Origin: Impatiens glandulifera
Lineage: Eukaryota; Streptophyta; Magnoliopsida; Ericales; Balsaminaceae
Assembly (NCBI RefSeq): GCF_907164915.1
Contig: NC_061867.1
Span: forward strand, 1,770,001-1,834,000
Reading direction: 5' to 3'
DNA length: 64,000 nt
In this document: positions 50,457 through 61,841 of the stretch, one piece after another
Position numbering within the stretch: position 1 is the stretch's first letter
Layout: each line of letters begins with the position of its first letter
Notes under the pieces: model-generated
The model's input: only the letters and a program-made list of their open reading frames with translations
Told to the model about the DNA's origin: nothing
Databases searched by the model: none
Made by a program: the position numbers and the translations under genes

Positions 50457-52412
50457 TTACAACTGAACTTTTGATTTCGAACCTTTAATCCTCGACATCT
50501 GCCTGCCCCTCGATCTCGCCTCCATGAGCTTTGCTTTCAAGGTGTTCTCTTTCAATTCCGGAGGCAATTTCGAACTCGACACCGATATCTCATTATCTCG
50601 AGATGGAAGTGTCGGTTTCCACTCTCTGACTGGACTGGCCCGCATCCTCCAATCAGGTTTTGTCGTTTCTGGCGTAAACTGTTGACTTCTTATCAAATCC
50701 CCAATTACGTGAGTTGACTTTGACCCCTCGCCTTCTTCGATTTCCGGATTCTTCACAATTCTAATAGGTAATTTCTGATTGAGTTCAAAACAATGTGAAT
50801 CACTTCCAATGGATTCGTCATCGATTGCAGCTTGAGGAGCACTGATAGCAGCATTCAGAGGGAACGATTCGAGAGATGATCTACGCAGATTTTGCACCTT
50901 TTGATCTTTCCTAGATTGAAGAAAGGTCTCGATTTCAGGCCTCAGTTTTTCAACAGTTAACTGTCGTTGTTGTTGCTCTCCGAGTTTCATCTGCATTCGT
51001 TCATCTATCCACGATTCTGATATGTGAAGAATCGAGCGATCGCGATTACGGTTCTTATCAGATTTATGTCTCAAAGAGTGAACCTCTTGGTCGTAATCCC
51101 TTATACCCAAAGCAAACTCGTCGCATAGTTCTTCCAACAGAATTCTCGATCTCCTCTCGTTTTCTATATCTTTAGTAACATTCAAAATCGAACTTTTCAT
51201 TTTCCTGTGAAGAGTCTCCGACCGTTTCCTTAATCTCCTTTCGTCCTCCAATTCCTGCCTCACATTAACTCGATCCTGCTCCTTGTCCTTCCTCGCTAAC
51301 TTGTCTTCTTCAATCCGATTCCTCAATCCATCAATCTCGTTCTTATCCAATTGTTGTTCTTTCACCAATTCTTTGATCTTGGTTACAGCATGATCAAGCT
51401 CCTTCTTCAATGTCTTCACTAAAGACATATTAGCTGCATGCTGTTCTTCCAAACTCCAAATTCGATTCAATACTTTCAAAAGTTCTGTTGATGTTTTCAA
51501 GCTATAACCGACTTTGAGATCCAAAGAACTACTAGGAGTTGCAGCTGGATTATAAGGCGTAACCTAGAACATATAGCAAATGAATCAAAAACACAAAAAC
51601 AGTGAATGATAAACAAATTACAAATCTGATTCAACCATTTCAATTACCTCCATTATAACAAATGAATCAAAAACACAAAAACATGGGAAGATAAACAAAT
51701 TACAAATCTAATCATCCATTTCAATGACCTCCATTATAGCAAATGAATCAAAAACACAAAAACATGACATGATAAAACAAACTACAAATCAAATTCAGCC
51801 ATTTCAATTACCTCCATTGAACTACTACAAAAACTAGCAGGAGAAACAGGTTGAATAGCAATTGCACGATTACTCCTTTCAACAGATCGATGATGTTGTA
51901 TCAAAGAAGCAGCTATATGTCTCTTCAAAGTACTTGCACTTCCCTGCATCAAAATGAACATAAAAAATAGAAAAAACAAAGATCTAAAGTAAAACCCACA
52001 GACAAGAACAACTTACAAGATCGGGGGAAGAAGGGGATGATAAGGGTTTATCCTGACGGCGGCGGTGGTTGTGTAGACGGCGGAGTCTTGGAAGATGGCC
52101 GTTATCGGCGGCGGCGGCGGAGTTGTTCATGTTAGAAAGAGGGAATCGATATTGATTGAGTTCCCAAAGAGATGCAGCTAGTTTTCTAGCGGAAATAGAA
52201 GGATGATGATGAACTGGGAGAATGAAATTGTGAGTGGCGCCACAAGAAACAGTACCGTCGGCGGCGACGGCGACGGCGGCGGCGGTTTCTTGGAATCTCC
52301 AATAGGGTAAAATTGGAGTTCTTTGTCCCCCTCTTTTAGCAACTAAGAATCCTTCATTCCTCCTCCTTAACTTTAATCCTAAAATTTCTCCTTTTTCTTC
52401 ACCTTTTTCCAT
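50457..52412 (-). CDS. Coiled-coil protein of the At5g41620 / USO1-like family
   Basis: Exons 52017-52412, 51812-51943 and 50457-51563 encode 544 residues. Exon 1 (1-132) is basic with an Ala/Val run and the family motif ARKLAASLWELNQYRFP; exon 2 (133-176) has LKRHIAASLIQHHRSVERSN; exon 3 starts VTPYNPAATPSSS and continues into a long coiled coil (about 200-340: ELLKVLNRIWSLEEQHAAN, then KELVKEQQLDKNEIDGLRNR, ENERRSRILLEELCDEFA). A charged, disordered C terminus ends KLMEARSRGRQMSRIKGSKS. The layout is that of plant proteins annotated as intracellular transport USO1-like or At5g41620/At1g50660; they lack transmembrane segments and their function is poorly known. The start is the first ATG after a ctctctct-rich leader; an upstream GTG in frame was not used. 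Intron 2 carries a tandem repeat that reaches into exon 2. Confidence 0.88.
51577..51818 (-). repeat. 82-bp tandem repeat containing the exon 2 splice donor
   Basis: Units 51577-51658, 51659-51739 and 51740-51818. Each contains aaatgaatcaaaaacacaaa and ends in (minus strand) aatggaggtaattgaaatgg or aatggaggtcattgaaatgg. That is the exon 2 end plus its GT donor. The real donor is at 51810-51811; the copies are at 51727-51728 and 51646-51647. Confidence 0.9.
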
Positions 52413-52850
52413 ACCCAAGTAGCCCACAAGAACCTTTTTTCTCTCTCTGTGTTTGAAAAGGGCTTAGAAAAAGTGGAAAACAGAGAAACCCACCTTTATT
52501 TCTCTCTCTCTCTTTCTCTTCTCAAGATAAAACAGTGGTGATGATGAGGTTTAGAGAAGGGTCGTTGTTTTGGAGAAGAGAAACGTAAGAGCGAATTGAA
52601 TTCCATGGTTTGTGAGCTGGTCCTGCAGCTATGGTAGGGAATCGAACGATGTCCAGAAAGAACAACACTGTAAATTGGAAAGAGGACCGACTAGAGAGAG
52701 AGTGTGTATGAAGCTGGTTGGTGATGATGACAGATGTCAAGGTTACAATTTTGGCATTAGGTGATTTACATGCATAATAAATCAAATTCATTGTTGGGCT
52801 TTGTTTGATTTGGTAAATAATTATTAGTACAAATAAAAAAAATCTTATAA
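52413..52850 (-). promoter_or_regulatory. Leader and promoter region of the coiled-coil gene
   Basis: Read on the minus strand, a GA-rich run (agagaagagaaagagagaga, 52498-52522) and another near 52690-52700 mark the probable 5' UTR. No clear TATA box was identified. Confidence 0.4.
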
Positions 52851-52877
52851 TTTGTTACTTGGACCTTGATTAAATTG

Positions 52878-53115
52878 GGGTTTTTGAAAAAATCTAGAAA
52901 AGGAAAAAAGTAATGATTGAAAATGATTTTGAGGAGGTGATGGTGATTTTTTGTAAAAATATTTAAAAGATATTGATATATATGAATAAAATAAAAATTA
53001 ATAATTTAAAATTAAGAGTATTTTAGTATTTTAATCGATGAAATTAATGATATGATTGTTGAGAAGTGATTGATTAAAAAATTGATTTTGAATAAATTTT
53101 TTAAAAAACCCAAAA
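52878..53115 (+). mobile_element. AT-rich MITE family 2
   Basis: Ends ggggtttttgaaaaaatc and (inverted) gggttttttaaaaaattt form imperfect terminal repeats. The interior atgattttgaggaggtgatg, ataataatttaaaat or a close variant, gagtattttagtattttaat and aatgatatgattg recurs at 58750-58985 and, more decayed, around 21000-21200, 32690-32870, 57405-57590 and 63330-63480. Confidence 0.6.
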
Positions 53116-53299
53116 ACAATACATGCTTGATATTTGTTATGAATGTCAAGTATTGGAACTATTTTGGAAATGATTGATATTGAATTGAATGAGTAATGCA
53201 TGTAGTAATTGATTGTCGTGATATTTTTAGATAAAAGTTGCAAGATTGATTAGATTGTATCGATAATTTTTTTTTTTTTTATTGCTTTTTGGTAGTCTA

Positions 53300-53625
53300 G
53301 TAAAGAATCGCAAGACTTTTAGTGATTGCGTTCGACAAATACATTTAGTTTACAGCGCTATTATTATTATTATTATTATTACAATAATAATAGAGATTTT
53401 TTCTGAAAAATCGGTGGAGGTGGTTTTGAGTTCATTGATTTTCTTAAGAATTTTTGAGCTCGTTAATGTTAAATTTTATATTATGTTTTTTCGTTAGTAT
53501 CGAACATTTTCGCTTTATATTTTATTATTATTCATAAATGGTTAATCTTGTTATGATTCGGGTGTATTTGTGACAAGACAAACACTCGTGTTTTTATATT
53601 ATTTTATCATTACGATATTGTATGT
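53300..53625 (+). repeat. Dispersed repeat family D, copy 2
   Basis: Contains gtgattgcgttcg, a (tta)n run, tctgaaaaatcggtgg, gagctcgttaatgttaaatt, aatggttaatcttgttatga and acactcgtgtttttatatt, collinear with 31750-32065. Confidence 0.65.
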
Positions 53626-55180
53626 ACTCTTTAAAAAAATATTTTTTAATTAACTTTATAGTTAAATATATATATAATTAATATTATTTTAAAATAAATT
53701 TTTATTATTTTAATTAAATCTCAATTATAAATATATAATTGTAAAATATTTTAAGTAAATTCTTAATTTTTAATGGATTAATTTTAACTTTTCTTATATT
53801 CAAAATATATACTTTATATAATTAAAATATTTTATTTTATTTTTATAAAATTTAAATACTAGTAAAAATTAATTCAACCAATTAAATAAACAAAATAGTT
53901 TTTAAAAAAAATACTCAATTAAAGAATAGTGGAACATTTAAAATAAGGATATTTTGAACAATTAACCTAGAGAACTTAATATTGGATAGTTTGATTTTAC
54001 AAAATAAAAATAAATAAATAAACAGATTACTTAAAAAATAACTCAATTTCATAAACCAAATTTTGGTATAAATTATGCTAGAGATGGAATAAGAAAGAAG
54101 GAATAGCTATGATAGTTGCCTATTATTTTGTTTTACAATTTGGATTAAATCACACTCAAATGTAATTAATTCAAAATTTCAAAGAATAACTTGTTCTTGA
54201 TGGTTCTAACAATTACCCATTTGTTGTTTTATAAGATTTTTTTTTTTTGTATAGCTCACTAAAACAAGGAATAGCTATGATAAATGATTTCTCAAGACAA
54301 ATGTATAGCTCACTAAAATAAGTGATAAGATAAACTTTTAAAATAAAAAAATCACAAGGGTGGAGATTCAAACAAAAATAATATTATAATTACAATGCAC
54401 AAATTAAGCGAAAATGTAATTAAACAACTAACTTCACTTGCTATTTTTTGTTTTTCTTGTTTAAAACTCTTGGATATTCAATTTTCTAACGAATAGATGC
54501 TGAAATTTGTAAATTTTGGGAACTAATAATAATTTTGAATTTGTTGTGATATCTATGAAGATTAGGCCTACTAAAATCGTATTTTAAAACCATGCTAAAT
54601 GTACATAAAATAAGATATATTTAAAAAAAAATATAATGTTTTCAAAGAAATAGTTTAAGTTTTTAAAAAGGAAAATGGTTCAACAACAGACCAGCCCAAT
54701 GGCCTGTTATCTAAACCCAATAATGTCAAAGCGTCAAAGGTTTACCTGTTGGGCTTTAAAGAACCAATTTTGGAGTTTGACCCTATTAATAAACTTTAAG
54801 ATCCTGTTTGTTGTGGCTTAATTGAGTTTATTTTTTTGAATTAAGGAAAACTAATATGACACTCATACTCATGGCACCGTTTCAACACAAATCGCTTATT
54901 TCTGAACAATTAGTTATTCTAGAGTTTCCTTTTATTTTTGTGCAGATTTCCTTTTTATATGTATGGTCTTTAACCCTAATCTCCAACACTGTAATCGCAT
55001 CCTCGAGCTATTAGATTTGATGAAAATTTTGTCAAAGGTGAAATAACTTAAAATGTTGTGTTTTTCTTTCCTTTGCTACATTTAAGATTAATTTGACCAA
55101 GAATTGGGACAAGTAAAAAAAATAAGTGTATAACTTTTGATTCGGATTATAACATCTTTCCATGTGGAGACTAGATGCCA

Positions 55181-55242
55181 TTTTTTTTTAACCCGGGTTT
55201 ATTCTTTAGATGGTTAGCATGACTCCCAAAATAATGACTTCC
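55181..55242 (-). mobile_element. SINE-like 3' end
   Basis: Minus strand: gggagtcatgctaaccatct, then aaagaataaacccgggtt and an A9 tail, like the 3' ends at 824-895 and 3318-3440. Confidence 0.45.
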
Positions 55243-57699
55243 TTTAAATAAGGATCAATTTTTTTGTTTAAAGTAAAATCCTTGTCATTTGAATTATCTG
55301 AAAACTTTAATTTTAGATGATGATGATGTTAAAGTTGTTCATTAACAATCCATCCCCATAATATATAGACAAGTTGAAAGTTTCAATTACTCACAATTCA
55401 TTAATATTTTAATTCTAAACCGTTTAAGAATCAACGGTTCATATAAACGATTTCATTCTACACCATCTCGGGTTCTTAGTATCATAATAAACATCTAACT
55501 CGCTTTACTCGAAATATTACTTTCAGTTAGTGACGTTATACCATTAATAGAATTGTGTAGATGAGCACACTTTAAAATAATTGAAGTAACCTCCTCCTTT
55601 TAATTTTCGTCAAATCCCACTATCTCCACTTACATATATATAATGCTTTAGATTAAAAAGAATGTATTTTCAGATATGGTATGTTGTTATTTATAACCAA
55701 GTAAATTTATATTAAAAATTTAACTATGCTAGGTGTCATAACTAGGTCACATGCAATTAAAAATTAAGCTAGATTGTTGGAAAAGCTTATATCTCAATTA
55801 AAAAGTATTTTAAGAGCTTTATTGTGTGGATGTGACAAGCCTTAATTTTTTTTTTATACCTCATGGGATTATTTAATATAGATTAATAGGTAAATAATTA
55901 TTTTGATTATGTATATTTTTTATTTGTATATTATTGTATAATCTAAATTTGAATAATAAAAAGTTTTAAAGTTAGTGTCAATGTTGAATTTGGATTTACA
56001 ATGACGTATGTGCATACATAATGTTTGTTTTTATAACATATAAATTTCTATTTATAAAAATGAAGTCAATTATATACTGAAATTAACAAACACAAGTGTG
56101 TGAAAATAGGTATACAAGTTTTCATAATAATCTTGTTGGCACATGTTAATGTTGATTTGGTTGTTTGATGATATTTGGCAGAAGTTCTTTCGTTTGTAAT
56201 TATTAAATTTTGAGTTGACAATTTCAAACCCGACCCGAAAACACAACCCGAACTGAATACGAAAAAATCATGTTTGTGTCACGTATTTTTTAGTTTGGGT
56301 CGAAATTAGGGTGACCTCTTAAAATGACACAAAGTAGATCCGTTAACCCGTTTATAATTTTCTTTTATTAATTTTTTTTGTTTGTCTTTTCATACTCATT
56401 TGAAATGAAACGGATTTGTGATTTAACATAAAAAAATTTTTGTACTAATCTCATTTTAATTTAAAAAAGAAATTATATATTATTTACAAATCATGTTAAA
56501 ATCATATTAGGTTCGAATCAATTACAAATCAAATCGAAGTTATAAATTTTGAAACAAATTACTAAATAAAATAAGTCAGGTTCATGTTAATGTTTTAGTA
56601 TCATTAACATGAATTGTCCCCAACTAATTAAAATATTCTTTTATATTTAAAATTAAAATTAAAATTTAATAAAAATAAATTATAAATATTTTAATATTTT
56701 AATTGATATAATAAGATAAAATAATAGTATTGTACATAATGTTTTTTTTTAAACTCAATAATTAAAAAACCTCAAATCAAATAAGCTCTTAGTTGTAATT
56801 AATTTACTAGTCTTAATTGACTATTGAACAATAAAATCATGATCACATTCATAAGTAACATTTGATTCGATTCAATTCAACTATTCCCATCAATTCGTTC
56901 ATCCGTTCATTAATACCCAAAAAGATGAAAAATAAATATTTACATTTCTAAACACAAAATAAAACAACTGTGGATTTTAAGATTGTTTGGTTTGGAATTT
57001 TTTAAAATAAATTTAAATTAATTAAATCTCATTTCACTCCTTTTTATTCTATCACATCATTTTATTTACTAACAATAAATTAAAAAAATTATTTTAACAA
57101 TATATTACTATCATTTAAGTTATTTTACAAAAAATTAATATATTTTTAATTTTTTTTTTTTATAACAAATAATAAATAATCCACATATTACTACAGTAAC
57201 ACTGTGTCAGACAAGACTTAAGACGTGTATAGAACGTGTATAAGTGATTCTTTAGTTGACTTTTGATTCATGAGATGGAGACATGAGAGGAGATATTTCA
57301 TGTGGAAGATGTCCCAGATGCACAGTTAGTTTTCTGTAACTTGATTCTCTACTGTTTCAAGTATGATGGTCGTGTCAGATATGACTTGTTTGAATTTATA
57401 AAGAATTGTAAAATGTTGTTTTATTTTTGTAAAATTACTTAAATATATTAATAATATAATGGAAAATAATATAAAAATAAAATAAACAACATTACAAATA
57501 TTTAAATATTTTAGTTGATATATTGAGTGATATTTATTTTATAAAAAAATTAATTAGTTTTTTTTAATTTTCTAAAAAACCTTAATGGTGGTAAGCCTAT
57601 CATTTTTTAAATATATAAGAATATACTTAACCTATTATTAAATATATTAATAATAGTATCAATACAAATAATGAATCTAGCTATATATTGATTAAAATA

Positions 57700-58470
57700 T
57701 TTCAAGTTTCTTATTATTTTAATTTATTGGGTTGACATTAATAATGTAGTTTTTTTATTACAATTCAAAACATTATCCTAACTTAGGATATTTAAAATAA
57801 TAGGGTTATAATTGTTTGAATATGTTGTCATTTTTCAAGTATAAGTTTGAATAGGATAAGATCAACTTATTAACTATGATTAGCTCGATCTTGAAGAGTT
57901 TATTTTGATATATTTTAATTGATTTTTTAAATAATTTATTAATTTTATTAATATATTTTAAATATTTTCATTCAATTACTCAACTTTTTTTTATATATTT
58001 AATATAAATTAAATTATTTAATTATTCTTATTTACATATTTAAAGAGTTAAATTAAATTATTTAATAATTCACTAAAATTATTATTGCATCTCAATTTAA
58101 AAAAAAAAACAATAGTTTAATTTATATGAGACCTTTAATTTTTTATCTCTAAAACTATTTTTATTTAAAATAATTTAATAAATTTTTATTTAAATAACTC
58201 TAATTATATAAAGCGCTTACAATTACAAGTTTTGAAAAACAAATTTAATGATTTGATTAGTTTTTATAAATGATTCATTTATATATAAAAAAAATTATGA
58301 GAATTGTTTAAATAAAATAATATTAAAAAAAGTTAACCATACACCATAAAAATAAAAATAAATCACTTTCCCAAATAAATTATCAAACTCTTTCAATATT
58401 AAATTAATATTATGTGACACCATCGCACACACTTGCATTATATATAATGCAATGTCATATGATCATGTTA

Positions 58471-58514
<44 letters not shown>

Positions 58515-58610
58515 CACTTAAAATCTGGATAATTTCAATTTAATTAAATAATTTCAATTTAATCAAACCTCATTTTAATGTATTATCTCTAATTAAATCC
58601 TTTAATTTAT
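57700..58610. repeat. Segmental duplication, copy 1
   Basis: 57700-57965 matches 61842-62085 (shared ttattgggttgacatnaata, cattatcctaacttaggata, aactattaactat-type blocks). 58072-58610 matches 63499-64000 (shared attaatattatgtg, cttaaaatctggataa, ttcaatttaattaa). Confidence 0.75.
58470..58510. repeat. (AT)n microsatellite in duplicated segment
   Basis: It is absent from the matching position of the second copy, which has aaatattctcttaaaatatt instead. Confidence 0.9.
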
Positions 58611-58749
58611 TAATTAAAATATTTTTTTAATTTTTTTTTATTATATAGTAATAACTTTTAAATATTAAAAAAAATTATACCTACTCAAAATTAACACCAT
58701 CAATTATATTTTTTAAATAATTCATAAATTATTTTAAAAAACATTATCA

Positions 58750-58985
58750 ACTTAGCCTTAGAGAGAGAAAAATAATGATTAATGATAATTTTGAGGAGGT
58801 AAAAATGTTTTTGTATTGATGTATATAAATTTAATAAAAATAATAATAATTTAAAATAGAGATTATTTTAATATTTTTATTAATGAATATTAATTTGATG
58901 GATGAAAATATATAAGTGATGAGAGAGAATGAAGTGATGTTTAATTTTTTTGAATTATTTGAATAACCCAAAACCAAACATGGTT
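58750..58985 (+). mobile_element. AT-rich MITE family 2, second copy
   Basis: Interior taatgataattttgaggagg, ataataatttaaaatagaga and tgatggatgaaaat, and the right end gaataacccaaaaccaaaca, are shared with 52878-53115. Confidence 0.6.
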
Positions 58986-59202
58986 ATTTAAAAATATTTT
59001 ATTTTATTTTGATTATATAAAAATGAATTATTTCAGTAAAAAATTTATAAGGGTATAAATATATAATTAAAAATAAATATTAAAAAATTATATTAAAATT
59101 TTTAACTAATTTATTTGAATGAAAATTATAAAATTTATGATAATTTATTTAATATAATTATAAAAGAACAATGCTCCAGCTTTACCTGATAAAGATTTCT
59201 AA

Positions 59203-60012
59203 GGACTAGTTTGATTCAGCTTATTCTTAGCTTATTGACGCTAACTTATTTAGTTTATTTTCATGTACGTCTCAGCTTATTTAATAGTTAAGCTTGAGTA
59301 TGTTTGATCCAGCTTATATGTCTAACTTATTTATTTTTTTATATTTATAATATATTATTTAATAATTAATATTATTTAATAATTAATATTATATATTAAT
59401 AAATTATTTAAATTAAAAAATATTATATATTTGAAAATAAATTATATTAATATATTATTTTTATAAATTTTTGTTAATATATTATTTTAAATATTAATAA
59501 ATAACTTAAATTTAAAAAATAATATATTTTTAAATAAATGATATGAATGTATATTATTTTTATAAATATATAATTTCAAATATATTTAATATAAATATGA
59601 TATAAAAAATATATAAGTATAAATAAAAAATATATTTAAATGTATATTTTTTTTATTATAATAATTTTATATAAATATATAAAAATATTATAAATATATG
59701 GAATAAATGAGAAAGAATGAATAAAATGATTAGAGAGAAATTAAATTAATGAGAGAGAATAAATAAAATGATTAGAAATGAATGAAATAAATGAAAGAGA
59801 ATAAATAAAAAAATATTTAAAATTGATGAGAGAGAAAAACGCTAAGATTATAATCTTAAATGCTGAAGAGGGAGGTAGAGAAAAATTTGAGTTTAAACGC
59901 AAAAGTGTTTTTGATTCTAATTTTTTGCGTGAGCTTATTACGCAAAGTTACTGTAGCAGCTTATTACGCAGACGCCAATAAGTTGCTTATTAACGCCGAA
60001 TCAAACGTGCTC
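59203..60012 (+). mobile_element. MITE family 1, intact copy, TAA TSD
   Basis: 810 bp bounded by TAA at 59200-59202 and 60013-60015. The left end ggactagtttgattc and the inverted right end gagcacgtttgattc form the terminal repeat. Subterminal ttattgacg/cttattggcgtc and repeated cttattacgca/agcttat motifs follow. The interior is AT-rich with a purine-rich gagagagaatgaata domain. A TAA TSD and these ends fit PIF/Harbinger (Tourist-like). There is no open frame. A second copy lies at 12508-13395 in the opposite orientation. Confidence 0.8.
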
Positions 60013-61771
60013 TAAATCATACAAGTACTACATTCCATCTGGACTATTTGGAGCATATTGGACAATGTTTATTTTTTCTCCTTTCTTATTTTTTTTAACT
60101 AACTTAAAAAAAATGTAAGTTTTTTTTAAATGTTATAAATACTCGAACATATAACATGCAATTGAGAATGTAAACTCATTTGATCTAAAACACATTTAAG
60201 GTTTCAATAGGGTAAAATATTGTTGGATTATATGTAATTTTTAATTTTTATTCTTATACCATTTAAAGAGTGTATTATAAAGATTAAAATGATAATAATG
60301 ATAGTATAAGTGAGTGTAAATTTGAGGGATTAAGAAAATGATCAAAATTTTGAAGGGATGCGTGAGAATTTGAGAGATTAAGAAAATGATGGTTCGAATT
60401 GAATCCAATTACATAAAATAAGGCTATAATATGATCGATAATGACGAATTAGTTGGAGAAAAATGTCCAAAGTGAGGGTAGATGTTGGTCGATAATGAGA
60501 TAGAACAAAATGTCTAATGTGTAGGTAGAAGTTAGTCGCAAATGTAGCAAAATGTTAACTTTTGAGTTTTGATGTTGATTTTTTTTATTTGCTCATTTTC
60601 ATATATGTTTTATTGGTATAATTGTACAATATTTAAATGTCTATTTAATAGTTTATCATTTATAACGATAACTTTATTTGAAAATAATTTTAATTTAAAA
60701 AAAAAAGATATGATCTTATTTATTAATTATAAAATATCCTTGTAAAACTTTAATATAAATTATAGGTGTTTGTAGTTATGTTGATTTCTTATTATTTTAT
60801 TCTTTATTTTTTTATATATAAATTTTAACATATTTAATTAAACTTTACAATGTAAGGGATCTATGCTAATAGAAGTTAATAAAACCTAATTAAATAATTA
60901 AAATAAAATAATTTTAAATATTATATATTAAAATAACACACATATTTTATCTTTACTTAATCTTATAAATATATTATATATAATTAAAATTTAACATACT
61001 AAATTAAATAATTCAATTAAATATACATTATATAAATATTAAAATAAAGTTATATGAATAAATTTAATTATAAAAATAAAATATAAAATTTATTTTATTA
61101 TTTATATAATATATTTTATTTTAATTTATAATATTTATTTGAATTATTTAACGAGAAGTGTACATATAAAATTCTTAATTAAGTAATTGGAATTGTATGT
61201 TTAATTTTAATTATATTTAATATATTTATAAAATTAAGTAAAACTAAAACTAAATAATTTAAATATATATATACATATTATATAAATATTAAAATAAAAT
61301 ATATAAAGATTAATTAAGTTGTATGAATAAAAATTAATTTATGTATTGTTCATATAAAATTAAAATTACTAGTTTATAATAAAATTAAATATATTATATT
61401 TGTAAAATTAAGTAATGATAAAAATAAATAATTCAAATAAATATATAATATATCAAAGGTATAAAGATAAAAAAAGTTGTATAACTAAAATAAAATGTAT
61501 AAATAAAATTTTATTTAATGTATTTTATTTTAACTTGTATGTAATATATTTTATTTTAGTTTATAATATTTATTTGAATTATTTAATTTAGTGTGTTTAA
61601 TTTTTAATTATATATATTATAAAATTAAATAAAGATAAAATACCTGTATTTTTATGTAATATATTTTATTTTATTATTTATATAATATATAAAATATAAA
61701 TTTATTAATTATTTAATTAAGTATTATTAATTTTGATTATATATTTTATCTTTATAAAATAGAGTATTAAT

Positions 61772-61776
<5 letters not shown>

Positions 61777-61817
<41 letters not shown>
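61777..61817. repeat. (AT)n microsatellite
   Basis: About 20 AT units, immediately left of the second copy of the duplicated segment. Confidence 0.9.
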
Positions 61818-61824
<7 letters not shown>

Positions 61825-61841
61825 TTCAAGGTTCTTATTAT

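Noticed and set aside
52413..52427. Five-codon N-terminal extension of the coiled-coil protein
   Set aside because: It would need a GTG start; the ATG at 52412 is the first in frame.
57190..57400. Possible non-coding RNA gene or microRNA precursor
   Set aside because: Base composition is more balanced than its surroundings, but I see no long hairpin or known microRNA sequence.
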